Shown in pieces: positions 26,920-35,992 of a stretch of DNA of 62,828 nt (positions are counted from its first letter, which is position 1; every line of letters starts with the position of its first letter). The stretch lies in contig CADCLV010000005.1 in NCBI GenBank assembly GCA_902802325.1, positions 1-62,828 on the forward strand, given 5' to 3'. Origin of the DNA: Oscillospiraceae bacterium. GTDB lineage: Bacteria; Bacillota; Clostridia; Saccharofermentanales; Saccharofermentanaceae. Made by a program: the position numbers and the translations under genes. The notes under the pieces are model-generated. The model was not told where the DNA came from and did no database searches. It saw only the letters and a list, made by a program, of their open reading frames with translations.

Positions 26920-29271
26920 TCAATTTGCATTCAAAGATCTGACCAGCATCGTAAAGTCTAATGTAATCTGTTCCAGATCCTTATCGTTTCCGCATGTGGC
27001 CACAACAGCAAAATACTGGCCACTCAGATTGATAACACAGGTTGTACCCTGAAAAGTCACATTCTCATCATCGATCAGGGCCAGCTGGTAATTACGGATA
27101 CGTAATTCCGCATCACCAGTACGGACAATCGGCGTAACAGAAGTATATCCGCCAAACTTATAACGGCTGCCCATAGCCTGTTCCGCAGCAGTACATGCAG
27201 TAGTGATAGACTGCTGATTCCCCAGACTGATCACGAACAGACTCGTGTTCGGATCCTTCACATTCTTCAGAACCAGATTGATCGCACGATTGTTTAAGAT
27301 ATCGATCGGTTCCAGTGATTCCACATCATTATTCCGGAACAGGAAACTGCCGCTGAAGATATCCGGCGAAGAAAACAAAGTATAATCGCTTTCTTTCTGT
27401 GAGTTTTCCTGGAAAGAAAGCAGGATCGACTCGATCTCATTCCAGTAATCGGAATTATACGTTCCATAATCATCCAGAGGCATCAGACCGCATTGAATAT
27501 ATACCCCTTCCCTCTCCTTGGATTCAAGGACAACAAAGGTTACATCCATTTTCCTGCCTGCCTTGTATGTATACGCATCAAAAGCCACCGCCATAGAGTT
27601 CTTGATCGTAACATTAGTCATCGATGAACCCATTTCAGTTGACTCGTAGCCGAGCACATCATTAAGATAATACTCAATCAGTTCTTTGCTCTGGGCAACA
27701 AAATCATTCAAAGACGCGACACGCATTTCATCCATTTCAGAGAAGAAATCCGTATATACCACACACTCGCCGTCATTGCGGGTAAAACTGAATAATCCGT
27801 CTTTATTAGAAAACTCATAGTATGGCGGCGCCGAAACGACGATACCACGAACATTATCAGTATAGATTCTTACTTCTCCATCATCGCTGATATCCGGATC
27901 CACCACCAGCGGCATTGTTTCCGAAGGCGTCTCCGAAGTGGTAGCAGTGGGCTTTTTTGTCTTCTTCGTTTTCTTGGTAGTCACTTCCACCTCTCCCCAC
28001 TCATAGTTTTGGGAGATATAGATACCTACAGGGATAGATATACCGGCAAGAAGAATTATTCCGGCCAGGATATATGTAAGCGGTTTCTTCCAGATACTCT
28101 TCTTCACTTCCGGCATGGTCACACCGGTTCGGACTTCTGTCGGTTTATATTTCGCTTCAGAAAGGATCGATGGAGAAAGTACTTTCTCAGAAGAAGAATC
28201 TTCCGGAATCTCTTCTTCCATAGCTACAGTCTTACCCGCAACCATGGCGTTCGGATCATCGTTATCCCCTTCTGTGCTTTCAGCTGCCGATAAAGCAGGG
28301 GTAACCGCCACCTTTCCGGTAATGGCTTCGGAAAAACTCTTCATGTCCGGGAAGCGGTCTGACGCCTTGACCGCCAGTGCTTTCATAAGCGCATCATTAG
28401 CATACTGGGGCATCTCAACGCCAAGAGAGATCGGAGAAGCCAATGTATCTTCGTGAACACGCTCGATTGCATCCGGCGGCATCACTCCGGTGATGATCAG
28501 ATACATGGTGGCCGCCAGCGCATATTCATCTGACCAGGGGCCCTGATTACCATGTTTACGGTACTGCTCTTCCGGCGCAAAGCCATGCTTTAAGATGATC
28601 GATTTACTCTTTTCTGTATCAATAGCCAGCCTGGCGGCGCCAAAATCCAGAAGACGGCTGGTGCCGTTATTCGTGACTACAATATTATCCGGACTGATAT
28701 CCCGGTGTAAAAGGTTGTGCGCATGTACATGGGCCAGAGAATCAATTACCGGCAGAATCAGGCGGAGGGCTTCCTCGAAGGAAAGCTTTCCTCCACGCAT
28801 CTGGGTATACTTCATCAGGTCAACACCTTCGACATACTCCATAACAAAATAAGCCGTGTTATTCTCCCGGAAATAATCCTGTACCGAAACAATATTCGGC
28901 ACATCACGAAGTTTCGCCAAAAGCCGGGCTTCATCCATGAACTTGCTGGCACCATTATCGAACTTCGGCTGTTCTTCAGGCGAACTGACCGTCATGGTAT
29001 ACCGGTCGGATTCTCGAAGAGCAATACCGGATGGCAGGAATTCTTTTACCGCTACACTGATCTCCAGTGTCATGTCAAAGGCAAGATAAGTAACACCAAA
29101 TCCGCCTACACCCAGTACCCGTCCAGTCAGATATCTTCCATTCAGGATCGTCCCGATCGGAAGAGCTACAAACGGATGCTTGGCTTTAGACAAATCAAAG
29201 CCACAGCGGGGACATGGTCCGTTCCCGTCGTGCTCATTAAAACATCCGAAACAAAGTTTACTGGTGTCCAT
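26920..29271 (-). CDS. Transmembrane Ser/Thr protein kinase with N-terminal zinc ribbon
   Basis: 783 residues. Residues 7-23 carry Cys7, Cys10, Cys20 and Cys23 as a zinc ribbon. The kinase domain spans about 45-315, with GVGGFG (54-59), the VAVK lysine (Lys76), HRDISPDN (189-196) and DFG (209-211), so it should be active. A linker holds GKTVAME (346-352). A single membrane helix (about 398-418) leads to a Lys/Thr-rich segment and a 330-residue extracellular region of two beta-rich halves that could be a sensor. There are no PASTA repeats, so it is not the usual PrkC/Stk1. It is the last gene of a five-gene operon, 6 bp after a PP2C phosphatase gene. Confidence 0.93.
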   Translation of the reverse strand: MDTSKLCFGCFNEHDGNGPCPRCGFDLSKAKHPFVALPIGTILNGRYLTGRVLGVGGFGVTYLAFDMTLEISVAVKEFLPSGIALRESDRYTMTVSSPEEQPKFDNGASKFMDEARLLAKLRDVPNIVSVQDYFRENNTAYFVMEYVEGVDLMKYTQMRGGKLSFEEALRLILPVIDSLAHVHAHNLLHRDISPDNIVVTNNGTSRLLDFGAARLAIDTEKSKSIILKHGFAPEEQYRKHGNQGPWSDEYALAATMYLIITGVMPPDAIERVHEDTLASPISLGVEMPQYANDALMKALAVKASDRFPDMKSFSEAITGKVAVTPALSAAESTEGDNDDPNAMVAGKTVAMEEEIPEDSSSEKVLSPSILSEAKYKPTEVRTGVTMPEVKKSIWKKPLTYILAGIILLAGISIPVGIYISQNYEWGEVEVTTKKTKKTKKPTATTSETPSETMPLVVDPDISDDGEVRIYTDNVRGIVVSAPPYYEFSNKDGLFSFTRNDGECVVYTDFFSEMDEMRVASLNDFVAQSKELIEYYLNDVLGYESTEMGSSMTNVTIKNSMAVAFDAYTYKAGRKMDVTFVVLESKEREGVYIQCGLMPLDDYGTYNSDYWNEIESILLSFQENSQKESDYTLFSSPDIFSGSFLFRNNDVESLEPIDILNNRAINLVLKNVKDPNTSLFVISLGNQQSITTACTAAEQAMGSRYKFGGYTSVTPIVRTGDAELRIRNYQLALIDDENVTFQGTTCVINLSGQYFAVVATCGNDKDLEQITLDFTMLVRSLNAN

Positions 29272-29277
29272 TTTTCA

Positions 29278-29985
29278 TTACCCTGCCATTCTCATATACG
29301 CTACCAGCGTAGTATTATCGCCTGCCAGACGGCCTCTCTGTACCGCACGCAGGATCATTTTCTGTGCCCAGTCCTTCGCATTAAAGGACTTATGCAGATC
29401 GATCTCCATTTCTGTTTCATAGACGTTTTCCCAGAACCCGTCAGAACAGACTAAAAGAGCATCGCCCTCTTTCATATCAAACTCTTCAACATGAGGTTCA
29501 ATCGTTTCTTTCTGGCCGACGCAGACGGAAAGACCGGTCCGGTCTTCCTGCTCCCGTATTCCTTCATAATCCAGTTCGCCACGCATAAAAGCCTTATAGG
29601 TATGCGTGTCATCCACAGAATGATGCGCAAGGCATCCGTCGGAAAAATGGTAGATATGGGAATCTCCAACGCTCGCCCAGCTGACGTGCTGATCTTTAAT
29701 TTGTACAGCACAGATCGTGGAACCCGCGCGCCGAAGATCAACATTATCGAACTGCATATCGCGGAAACGCGTATTGGCCGTCACACACGCTTCGGCAGGA
29801 GACTGTCCCTGAAGGAAAGCCTCCATCGCCGCTTCGGAAATGATCCTGGCTGCTTCATCGCCGGATGGCAGGCCGTTTAAGCCGTCACACAGCACGATAA
29901 ACACCTGGTCATCATGTTCGACGACCTGTGCGCAATCACAGTTCGGTTCATGTCCTCCGACATGTGTGTACGTGTAATGATCCAT
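29278..29985 (-). CDS. PP2C-type Ser/Thr phosphatase (soluble)
   Basis: 235-residue PPM-family phosphatase. Metal-binding and catalytic segments are VLCDGLNGLPSG (DGxxG), WASVGDSHIY, LLVCSDGFWE and AGDNTTLVA (GDN). There is no membrane segment. It begins 1 bp after the protease-FHA stop and ends 6 bp before the kinase start. The expected role is to reverse phosphorylation by the kinase. Confidence 0.92.
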   Translation of the reverse strand: MDHYTYTHVGGHEPNCDCAQVVEHDDQVFIVLCDGLNGLPSGDEAARIISEAAMEAFLQGQSPAEACVTANTRFRDMQFDNVDLRRAGSTICAVQIKDQHVSWASVGDSHIYHFSDGCLAHHSVDDTHTYKAFMRGELDYEGIREQEDRTGLSVCVGQKETIEPHVEEFDMKEGDALLVCSDGFWENVYETEMEIDLHKSFNAKDWAQKMILRAVQRGRLAGDNTTLVAYMRMAG

Positions 29986-29986
29986 A

Positions 29987-31339
29987 TTACTCTCTGTCTA
30001 CCTTAAATTCGTTTGCTTTGTCAGCGAGCGAAAAAGTGGATCCAGGTGTCAGCTGCTCCGGTACACCCTTTGTCAGCTTCTTTCCATCGCTGAGATAAGT
30101 ACCATATGTTGAACCGTTATCCGTCAGCATAAAGGCCTTTGTTCTTGCATCGAAATATACAGAACAATGGTTGGAGCTGATACCCGGAGTATCTTCCGGG
30201 AACACGAATGTACAGGAATTCTTATCACGGCCGATCGTCATTGTCTTACCGGTGATCTCAAATTTCTGTCCGGCAAATACACCCTTTGTGCAGACAAGAT
30301 AAGACTTCTTTCCATCGTCCTGCTCGCCGACCATAACGACCTTCTTATTACCAACGATAAAGAGGATCAGAAGAACAACGGCGCAAACAGCAGCGATGAT
30401 CACAAAGAGCAGGAACTGATTTCTCTTTTCTGCTACTTCACTCTCAGCATCTTCTACTGCCGCATCATGCTTCTTATCGAATTTCTTCTCTTCAGATGAA
30501 ATCTTCTTATCGATAGTCTTGTTATAATCTTCAGCCTTGGCATATTCCAGGCCAAGTTCATCCAGTTTGTCAGTAACTGTCTTACCGGTGATAGCAAAGT
30601 TTACGCTGTCCGTATCTTCACGTCCCAGAGTATTCATACCGATAAAGAAACCATTCTCATCAAAGAGCGGTCCGCCGGAGTTACCATGGGAAATAAAAGA
30701 GTCATGCTGGAAAGTCTTGAAGTTTTCACCCTGCGGTACTACATCGACCTTAGAGATTACACCCGAGTTTACACTCTGGCTGGAACGGTCGCCCGAGAAA
30801 GAAGAGTCGATCTCCGATGCTTTATCCGGATATCCGATTGCCGTACACTTATCACCTGCGTGGATCTCCGAAGAATCACGAACAATAACCGGGACTCTGT
30901 AATCTACCGGCTCAGGAAGCTTCAATACAGCCATATCCAGGTCCTTATCGAACTGGTAAAAGATAACTTCCGGTACAACCCGTACATCATCATCAAAGAT
31001 AACCCAGATATCAAAGCCATCTTCCATAAACGGCTGAACAACGTGACCGTTGGTAACCAGATACTGGACTTCCCCGTCCATCTCACCGATCGCATAGGAA
31101 GATCCCCAGGCCAGCATCCCCTGTGAAGAATTGGTGCACAAAACAAATGCCACCGAATTCTGGTTCTCCGCCGGCGTAAGGCCGCGCTTCACATCACTTG
31201 GCTGAAAAGACTCTGCCTTTACTTCGGAAAGCTCATCCTGGGCATCACGCCAAGGCTTGAAATTCCGGAATGCCATAAATCCCGATCCTGCGATGGCAAT
31301 CACCAGCAGGAGCATAAAGATCCTTCTAACCCACTTCAT
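29987..31339 (-). CDS. Transmembrane trypsin-like serine protease with C-terminal FHA domain
   Basis: 450 residues. Membrane helix 1 (about 6-24) is followed by an HtrA-like chymotrypsin-fold domain (about 55-265) with a complete triad: His99 in VTNGHVV, Asp135 in DMAVLKL and Ser221 in HGNSGGPL. Then come a Lys/Glu-rich helix (270-305), membrane helix 2 (about 309-329) and a C-terminal FHA domain (about 345-448: TIGRDKNS, SSNHCSV, NGSTYGTYL). The topology puts the protease outside and the FHA inside. There is no PDZ domain. AGGAGG precedes the ATG. It overlaps the upstream membrane PP2C gene at its start by ATGA. Confidence 0.9.
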   Translation of the reverse strand: MKWVRRIFMLLLVIAIAGSGFMAFRNFKPWRDAQDELSEVKAESFQPSDVKRGLTPAENQNSVAFVLCTNSSQGMLAWGSSYAIGEMDGEVQYLVTNGHVVQPFMEDGFDIWVIFDDDVRVVPEVIFYQFDKDLDMAVLKLPEPVDYRVPVIVRDSSEIHAGDKCTAIGYPDKASEIDSSFSGDRSSQSVNSGVISKVDVVPQGENFKTFQHDSFISHGNSGGPLFDENGFFIGMNTLGREDTDSVNFAITGKTVTDKLDELGLEYAKAEDYNKTIDKKISSEEKKFDKKHDAAVEDAESEVAEKRNQFLLFVIIAAVCAVVLLILFIVGNKKVVMVGEQDDGKKSYLVCTKGVFAGQKFEITGKTMTIGRDKNSCTFVFPEDTPGISSNHCSVYFDARTKAFMLTDNGSTYGTYLSDGKKLTKGVPEQLTPGSTFSLADKANEFKVDRE

Positions 31340-32274
31340 ACGTTTGTACCTCCTAAACTATCATGCACAGCAAAAACTATAGCCGTGTAGTTATCTTGAA
31401 AACGCTTATTCTTCTGCATCAGACCCTTCTCCAGAAGCTCTGCACATTCGCTGGGATCATGCTTCATTGCCTCCCGGATCTCATCAAAAGAAAGTGTATC
31501 ACTAATGCCATCGGAGCAAAGAAGATAGACATCTTTATCCCTTACCTGCCACGGTGTAATGGAAAAATCAGGATTGACCTGATTCGCTCCCATATACTCC
31601 GTCAGTGCAGGCGCATCTTTATTAGTCAGCGCCTGTTCCACAGAAAGAGCTCCTTCCGCAGCACGTGCCAAAAGTGTATTTCCATATTCCTGACGGACAT
31701 TCATAGGATAAATGCGTCCGTTTCGAAGAAGAAGGAGATCGCTGTCTCCTACAGATGCAAACCACATTTTATCATCTTTCACAAATGTGATGATCAAAGT
31801 CGTTCCGCCGCGTCCGCGATAGACATCATAGATCTCTTTCGAAAGAGAATCCAGGATCCATCCGTCCTTGAGCTTATCGAAAGAATAAGGAAACTCGGAA
31901 ATAACATCGGAAACCAGCTTATTGGATATCGCAGCACCGGAATCAAGTCCGCCCATACCGTCACATAGCACGGCCAGAAAACCTTTGCTCGCCCATTTAT
32001 TACTGGGTGAAAAACCAAAAGCATCCTGCTGTTCTTCTCTTTCACCGATACCCTGGACATTTCCGATCTCGATCCGGAATCTTCCATTATCCATGCACTT
32101 GGTTTCTTTTTCAGCCAAGTTCTCCGAAGAAACGTCAGCCGCATCCGACTCTTTCTTTTTAAAGACGGTAAGATCAAGGATCAAGAAGATCAGAAGAAAA
32201 GATGCCACGCCGATATAAAACCAACGCGTCTGGTAAACCATATGGGAGAAATTATTCCAGAAATCCCCCAGCAT
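31336..32274 (-). CDS. Membrane-anchored PP2C-type Ser/Thr phosphatase
   Basis: 312 residues from the ATG at 32274. An N-terminal membrane helix (about 18-37) is followed by a PP2C domain with REEQQDAFG, VLCDGMGGLDSG, FASVGDSDLLL, LLCSDGISDTL and QDNYTAIVF, so all metal-binding Asp residues are present. The frame extends three codons to a GTG at 32283, inside the upstream FHA gene; the ribosome site is weak for either start, suggesting coupling. It is the second phosphatase of the operon and, unlike the one at 29278, is held at the membrane. Confidence 0.9.
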   Translation of the reverse strand: MLGDFWNNFSHMVYQTRWFYIGVASFLLIFLILDLTVFKKKESDAADVSSENLAEKETKCMDNGRFRIEIGNVQGIGEREEQQDAFGFSPSNKWASKGFLAVLCDGMGGLDSGAAISNKLVSDVISEFPYSFDKLKDGWILDSLSKEIYDVYRGRGGTTLIITFVKDDKMWFASVGDSDLLLLRNGRIYPMNVRQEYGNTLLARAAEGALSVEQALTNKDAPALTEYMGANQVNPDFSITPWQVRDKDVYLLCSDGISDTLSFDEIREAMKHDPSECAELLEKGLMQKNKRFQDNYTAIVFAVHDSLGGTNV

Positions 32275-32276
32275 AC

Positions 32277-33680
32277 TCACCACGCAAACTTATCACTGCA
32301 AACCGGAATGAACATCAGTCTGGACTGACCGACTCCAATTACATCATACAGCTTCAGTTCGGTCTCTCCATTAATAAAGGCACCGTTTACCATTACACGT
32401 TTCTCCGCGTCACCGCAGGAAACAGTATAACGGATCGCATCCTTATCGTAAGAAAGGATCGCGTGCGGGCTTCTGGATACAGAATTATCACGGAACAATG
32501 CGATCTCATAATTCTTCTGACGTCCAATGATGGCTTTCTTCTCCTGGAAAACAAAGCTGGCACCGGTCATCGGACCATCAATGCACACCAGGAAAGCACG
32601 CGCATGTACACGCGGAATAAAATCCATGTCTGATTCAGTCAAAGAAACAGTAGCATTTGGATCACGAGGAGCCTGCTGCTCTACAAACATCGAAGAAGGA
32701 GCCGCAGGAGCTTCTTCAACAGGAGCAGCGGAAACCTCTTCTACAGGTGCCACAGGTGCTTCTTCAGTAACCACAGGAGTCTCTTCTGTTGGAACTGCTT
32801 GCGCAGAAGCCTCTCCCGCAGTTGCTGTTACCGGAGCCGAAGGTGCAATCGGTGCACCAGGTGCCGGCATACCCGGCATCATGCCCGGCATAGGTCCGCC
32901 CGGGAAACCGAATGCAGCAAAAGCTGCTGCTTCTGCCTGTCCCGGCTGAGCGGCCGGAGCTGCGTTTCCGCCTTCCGCAGGAATCGGGAAAGTAGCGCCT
33001 ATGTCATTCGGGATCGGTGTCGGATTCTCTTTCACACCCAGACCTGTCACCGCGTAAGGACGGTCAGACGGTGTATAGAAGTTCTCTTCTTTCGCAAGCG
33101 GTTCCGGATGCTCGGTCACGCCCAATCCTGTAACAGGAAGCGATGTAGGAATATCTACGGAAATATCTTCGGTAAGTATGCGTTCCGGCTCTTCGGACAC
33201 ACCGTTGAACGGTATATTCGTGTGGAGATCCGAAACAGATGGATCCGGCATGGACGGGATCGCGGAAGGCGCCGGTAACGGTGCTTCTACAGAAGCAGGT
33301 TCAGAAGAAGCCGGGATTTCCGGAGCCGAAGATGCGGCCGGAACAGGAATGACCGGTGCTTCCGGTACTGAAGGAGACACAGAAGCTTGTGGAGCACCTA
33401 CAGAAGGAAGGCCGGAACTTTCCTCAAAAATCGCAACAGTCTTATTTACGTGCGGTGTATTCTCTTCAAAGTTCTCGATTGCCACGGTCTTACTGATCTG
33501 CGGTTCCGTTTCCATTCCCTCGATCGCTACCGTTTTACCGCATGAAGGCTGAGGGATCGCCATATTTGCCGGAGCCACTGGCGGAAGGACCGACTTTGGC
33601 TGGCTGGAAACCTGACTGCAGTATGGGCAGCCGGAAAAACGATTCTCATCATAAAAGTGACCACGTTCGCATTGGATCAT
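32277..33680 (-). CDS. FHA-domain scaffold protein with zinc ribbon and repeated KTVAI motifs
   Basis: 467 residues. The N-terminal zinc ribbon has Cys4, His8, Cys18 and Cys21. Three copies of KTVAI (Thr50, Thr65, Thr81), each followed by acidic residues, come next. A Pro/Ala/Glu-rich disordered region (about 90-350) contains two copies of VTGLGV (183-188, 211-216). The C-terminal FHA domain (about 362-460) includes IIGRQKNYEIA and SVSRSPHAIL. It is cytoplasmic, with no signal or membrane segment. The ATG at 33680 has GAGG 8 bases upstream; the GTG three codons earlier is weaker. First gene of the phosphosignalling operon. I infer that it is a kinase substrate and adaptor. Confidence 0.85.
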   Translation of the reverse strand: MIQCERGHFYDENRFSGCPYCSQVSSQPKSVLPPVAPANMAIPQPSCGKTVAIEGMETEPQISKTVAIENFEENTPHVNKTVAIFEESSGLPSVGAPQASVSPSVPEAPVIPVPAASSAPEIPASSEPASVEAPLPAPSAIPSMPDPSVSDLHTNIPFNGVSEEPERILTEDISVDIPTSLPVTGLGVTEHPEPLAKEENFYTPSDRPYAVTGLGVKENPTPIPNDIGATFPIPAEGGNAAPAAQPGQAEAAAFAAFGFPGGPMPGMMPGMPAPGAPIAPSAPVTATAGEASAQAVPTEETPVVTEEAPVAPVEEVSAAPVEEAPAAPSSMFVEQQAPRDPNATVSLTESDMDFIPRVHARAFLVCIDGPMTGASFVFQEKKAIIGRQKNYEIALFRDNSVSRSPHAILSYDKDAIRYTVSCGDAEKRVMVNGAFINGETELKLYDVIGVGQSRLMFIPVCSDKFAW

Positions 33681-33712
33681 ACAGCACACCTCAAAAAATA
33701 ATATTTCTCCTT

Positions 33713-33742
33713 ATTCTATCGCATTTATCTATAAAAGTACAA
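33713..33742 (-). promoter_or_regulatory. Promoter of the FHA-PP2C-protease-PP2C-kinase operon
   Basis: Minus-strand TTGTAC (33737-33742), 18 bp, TAGAAT (33713-33718), about 30 bp upstream of the FHA start. No terminator is seen after the upstream gene, so some read-through is possible. Confidence 0.55.
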
Positions 33743-33786
33743 TAAACAAATCAAAAGAAGGATATATCTTGGGTTGTGATGCTGCC

Positions 33787-34659
33787 TCAGTTATCGTTTT
33801 GCACGATCTTCTGCACGGCTTTCCAGGTGATATACACGCTCAGGAACAAGATAAAGCTAAAGGAAAATATGAGGTACAGGATCATCGTAATGGCATAGCC
33901 TGTCTGACCGAAAGCAAACATCAGCACAAACGGGATCACTCCGAAGATCACGGATTCAAATAAGACTACACCCATGCACGCCGGGAAATTCTTCACAGTC
34001 ATGATCGCCGCATTCCGGTATACTTCTTTGAAAGAAAGTTCAACCGTTGCGATCAGAGGGTATACAAAGATTTGCATCGCCGCCCAGAAAACCAGAAGGC
34101 ACAGGAAGAAACCGTTGGCAAATGCCGACATCATGCCCATATCCGCAAGCTGGAAATAACCGATATCAAAAAACAGGATGGCCGTCACCAGGATCGACAG
34201 GAACATAGCTCCCAGAGACTTTTTCCAGTTATCCTTCAAACCCCGCTTAAAATCGGATTTAAACGACGCGTCACCGGTCAAAAGCCCCTTGTAGTAATAG
34301 CTGAGCGCCGAATAAAAAGGTCCGTTCACGATCAGCATCATGCCACTGACGAACATAGAGGCCAGCATCGCCATCAGATAGAAAATACTGTCTACCGCTT
34401 CGGGAGTGACATCTGCCTCAGCAGCCATCTTGTTTTCAAGAATAAAAGTACGAAGGCCATCCGGTGTAAAGAATGAAAAGATCATCGGAAATACAAAAAG
34501 GACCAGACAGAGGCTGATGGCAAAAGCAAGGATATTGGCGCCTAGCAAAATGCTGTTACTTGCCAGCACCTTCGCCCAGTTGTGACCGAAGGATTTCCAG
34601 AATCCCTTCTCGGCAAACCCTTTCTGCCAGTTTTGTGATTTCCCCAAACTACGATTCAT
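33787..34659 (-). CDS. DUF624/YesL-like integral membrane protein
   Basis: 290 residues with about six hydrophobic helices. The segment SDFKRGLKDNWKKS between helices resembles the DFKRGFKDN motif of DUF624 (YesL) proteins, which often accompany sugar ABC transporters; here none is adjacent. It overlaps trmFO by ATGA, so it is the last gene of the comM-dprA-topA-trmFO series. Function unknown. It lies directly upstream of the phosphosignalling operon but is probably not part of it. Confidence 0.7.
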   Translation of the reverse strand: MNRSLGKSQNWQKGFAEKGFWKSFGHNWAKVLASNSILLGANILAFAISLCLVLFVFPMIFSFFTPDGLRTFILENKMAAEADVTPEAVDSIFYLMAMLASMFVSGMMLIVNGPFYSALSYYYKGLLTGDASFKSDFKRGLKDNWKKSLGAMFLSILVTAILFFDIGYFQLADMGMMSAFANGFFLCLLVFWAAMQIFVYPLIATVELSFKEVYRNAAIMTVKNFPACMGVVLFESVIFGVIPFVLMFAFGQTGYAITMILYLIFSFSFILFLSVYITWKAVQKIVQNDN

Positions 34660-35987
34660 TTCCAGAGCGTCTCCATCTTTTCTTTATTGGCGCAGATCTC
34701 TTCCAGCGCCCGTTCGGCATAGGCCAGATACTTTTCTTTCTTCTTTCCTTTGACGCGATACCCCAAAGGTGCGATCAATCCGAAATTGGCATTCATCGGG
34801 ACAAAATTCTTGACGCCGGGATCAGACACATATCTGGCCATGGCGCCGATCATGGTCCGATCGGAAAACTCTACGGGGCTTTCCTCTTCTTTTGCAAGAA
34901 GAGCCGCAAAATAACCGGCAAGATATCCGGAAGCGGTCGACTCGATATATCCTTCCACACCGGTGATCTGCCCGGCGAAAAAAACTTTCGGGTCTTCCCT
35001 CATCTGATATGTGGGAGTTAAGAGTCTCGGTGACTCGATATATGTATTACGGTGCATCACGCCCATGCGTGTAAATTCTGCATTCTGAAGGCCCGGAATC
35101 ATACTGAATACACGTTTCTGTTCCGGAAATTTCAGCCGGGTCTGAAATCCGACAATATTGTAGATCGAAGCCATGCGGTCATCCTGACGAAGCTGTACGC
35201 AGGCATACGGCTCTTCTCCCGTACGGGGATCAATGAGGCCTACCGGCTTTAACGGGCCGAAACGCATGGTATCATATCCGCGCTTGGCCATGGTTTCGAT
35301 CGGCATACAGCCTTCAAAAACCGTCTCTTTATCAAAACCTTTCACATCCGCAAGTTCTGCTGAAACAAGAGCCTCGTAGAAATTCCGGTACTCCTCTTCA
35401 TTCATGGGACAGTTCAGATAATCGTCGCCGCCTTTTCCGTAGCGGGACATGGCAAAGCAAATGGAACGGTCAATACTGGATTCCATTACGATTGGCGCTG
35501 CCGCATCAAAAAAATGCATGTCCTGATGACCGATCTTCTGCATGATATCATCATACAGATCTCCGTCAGTCAAAGGACCGGTAGCCACGATCACGATTGC
35601 ATCTTTCGGAATACTGTGGATCTCTTCGTCCACTACTTCGATCAGAGGATCGGATTTGATTCTATCCGTGATATACCCGGAAAACTCTTCTCTGTCAACG
35701 GCCAGAGCGCCACCTGCCGGAACCTGAGCTTTATCTGCCGATTCCATAATAAGAGAACCCAGGATACGCAGTTCCTCTTTCAGAAGACCCACACCATTTT
35801 CCAACTGATTGGAACGGAGAGAATTGCTGCAGACCAGTTCTGCAAACTGGTCACTGTGATGTGCGGGACTCTTTCTGACCTTTTTCATTTCATAAAGACG
35901 CACACGCACACCAAGGCGCGCCGCCTGATATGCCGCTTCCGATCCGGCCAATCCAGCGCCGATGATCACGATTTGCGGCCCGGTCAT
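34656..35987 (-). CDS. trmFO: Methylenetetrahydrofolate--tRNA-(uracil-5-)-methyltransferase TrmFO
   Basis: FAD-dependent enzyme forming ribothymidine-54 in tRNA with methylene-THF as carbon donor. The 443-residue protein starts MTGPQIVIIGAGLAGSEAA (FAD Rossmann) and has LVCSNSLRSNQLENGVGLL, which includes the Cys-containing family motif. The ATG at 35987 matches the family N-terminus; a GTG at 35996 overlaps the topA stop and is less likely. topA-trmFO is a conserved Firmicutes pair. Confidence 0.95.
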   Translation of the reverse strand: MTGPQIVIIGAGLAGSEAAYQAARLGVRVRLYEMKKVRKSPAHHSDQFAELVCSNSLRSNQLENGVGLLKEELRILGSLIMESADKAQVPAGGALAVDREEFSGYITDRIKSDPLIEVVDEEIHSIPKDAIVIVATGPLTDGDLYDDIMQKIGHQDMHFFDAAAPIVMESSIDRSICFAMSRYGKGGDDYLNCPMNEEEYRNFYEALVSAELADVKGFDKETVFEGCMPIETMAKRGYDTMRFGPLKPVGLIDPRTGEEPYACVQLRQDDRMASIYNIVGFQTRLKFPEQKRVFSMIPGLQNAEFTRMGVMHRNTYIESPRLLTPTYQMREDPKVFFAGQITGVEGYIESTASGYLAGYFAALLAKEEESPVEFSDRTMIGAMARYVSDPGVKNFVPMNANFGLIAPLGYRVKGKKKEKYLAYAERALEEICANKEKMETLWK

Positions 35988-35992
35988 GTCAC

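Noticed and set aside
33787..34659. Including the DUF624-like gene in the phosphosignalling operon
   Set aside because: It overlaps trmFO translationally and is followed by a fresh promoter for the FHA gene, so it belongs to the upstream housekeeping unit.
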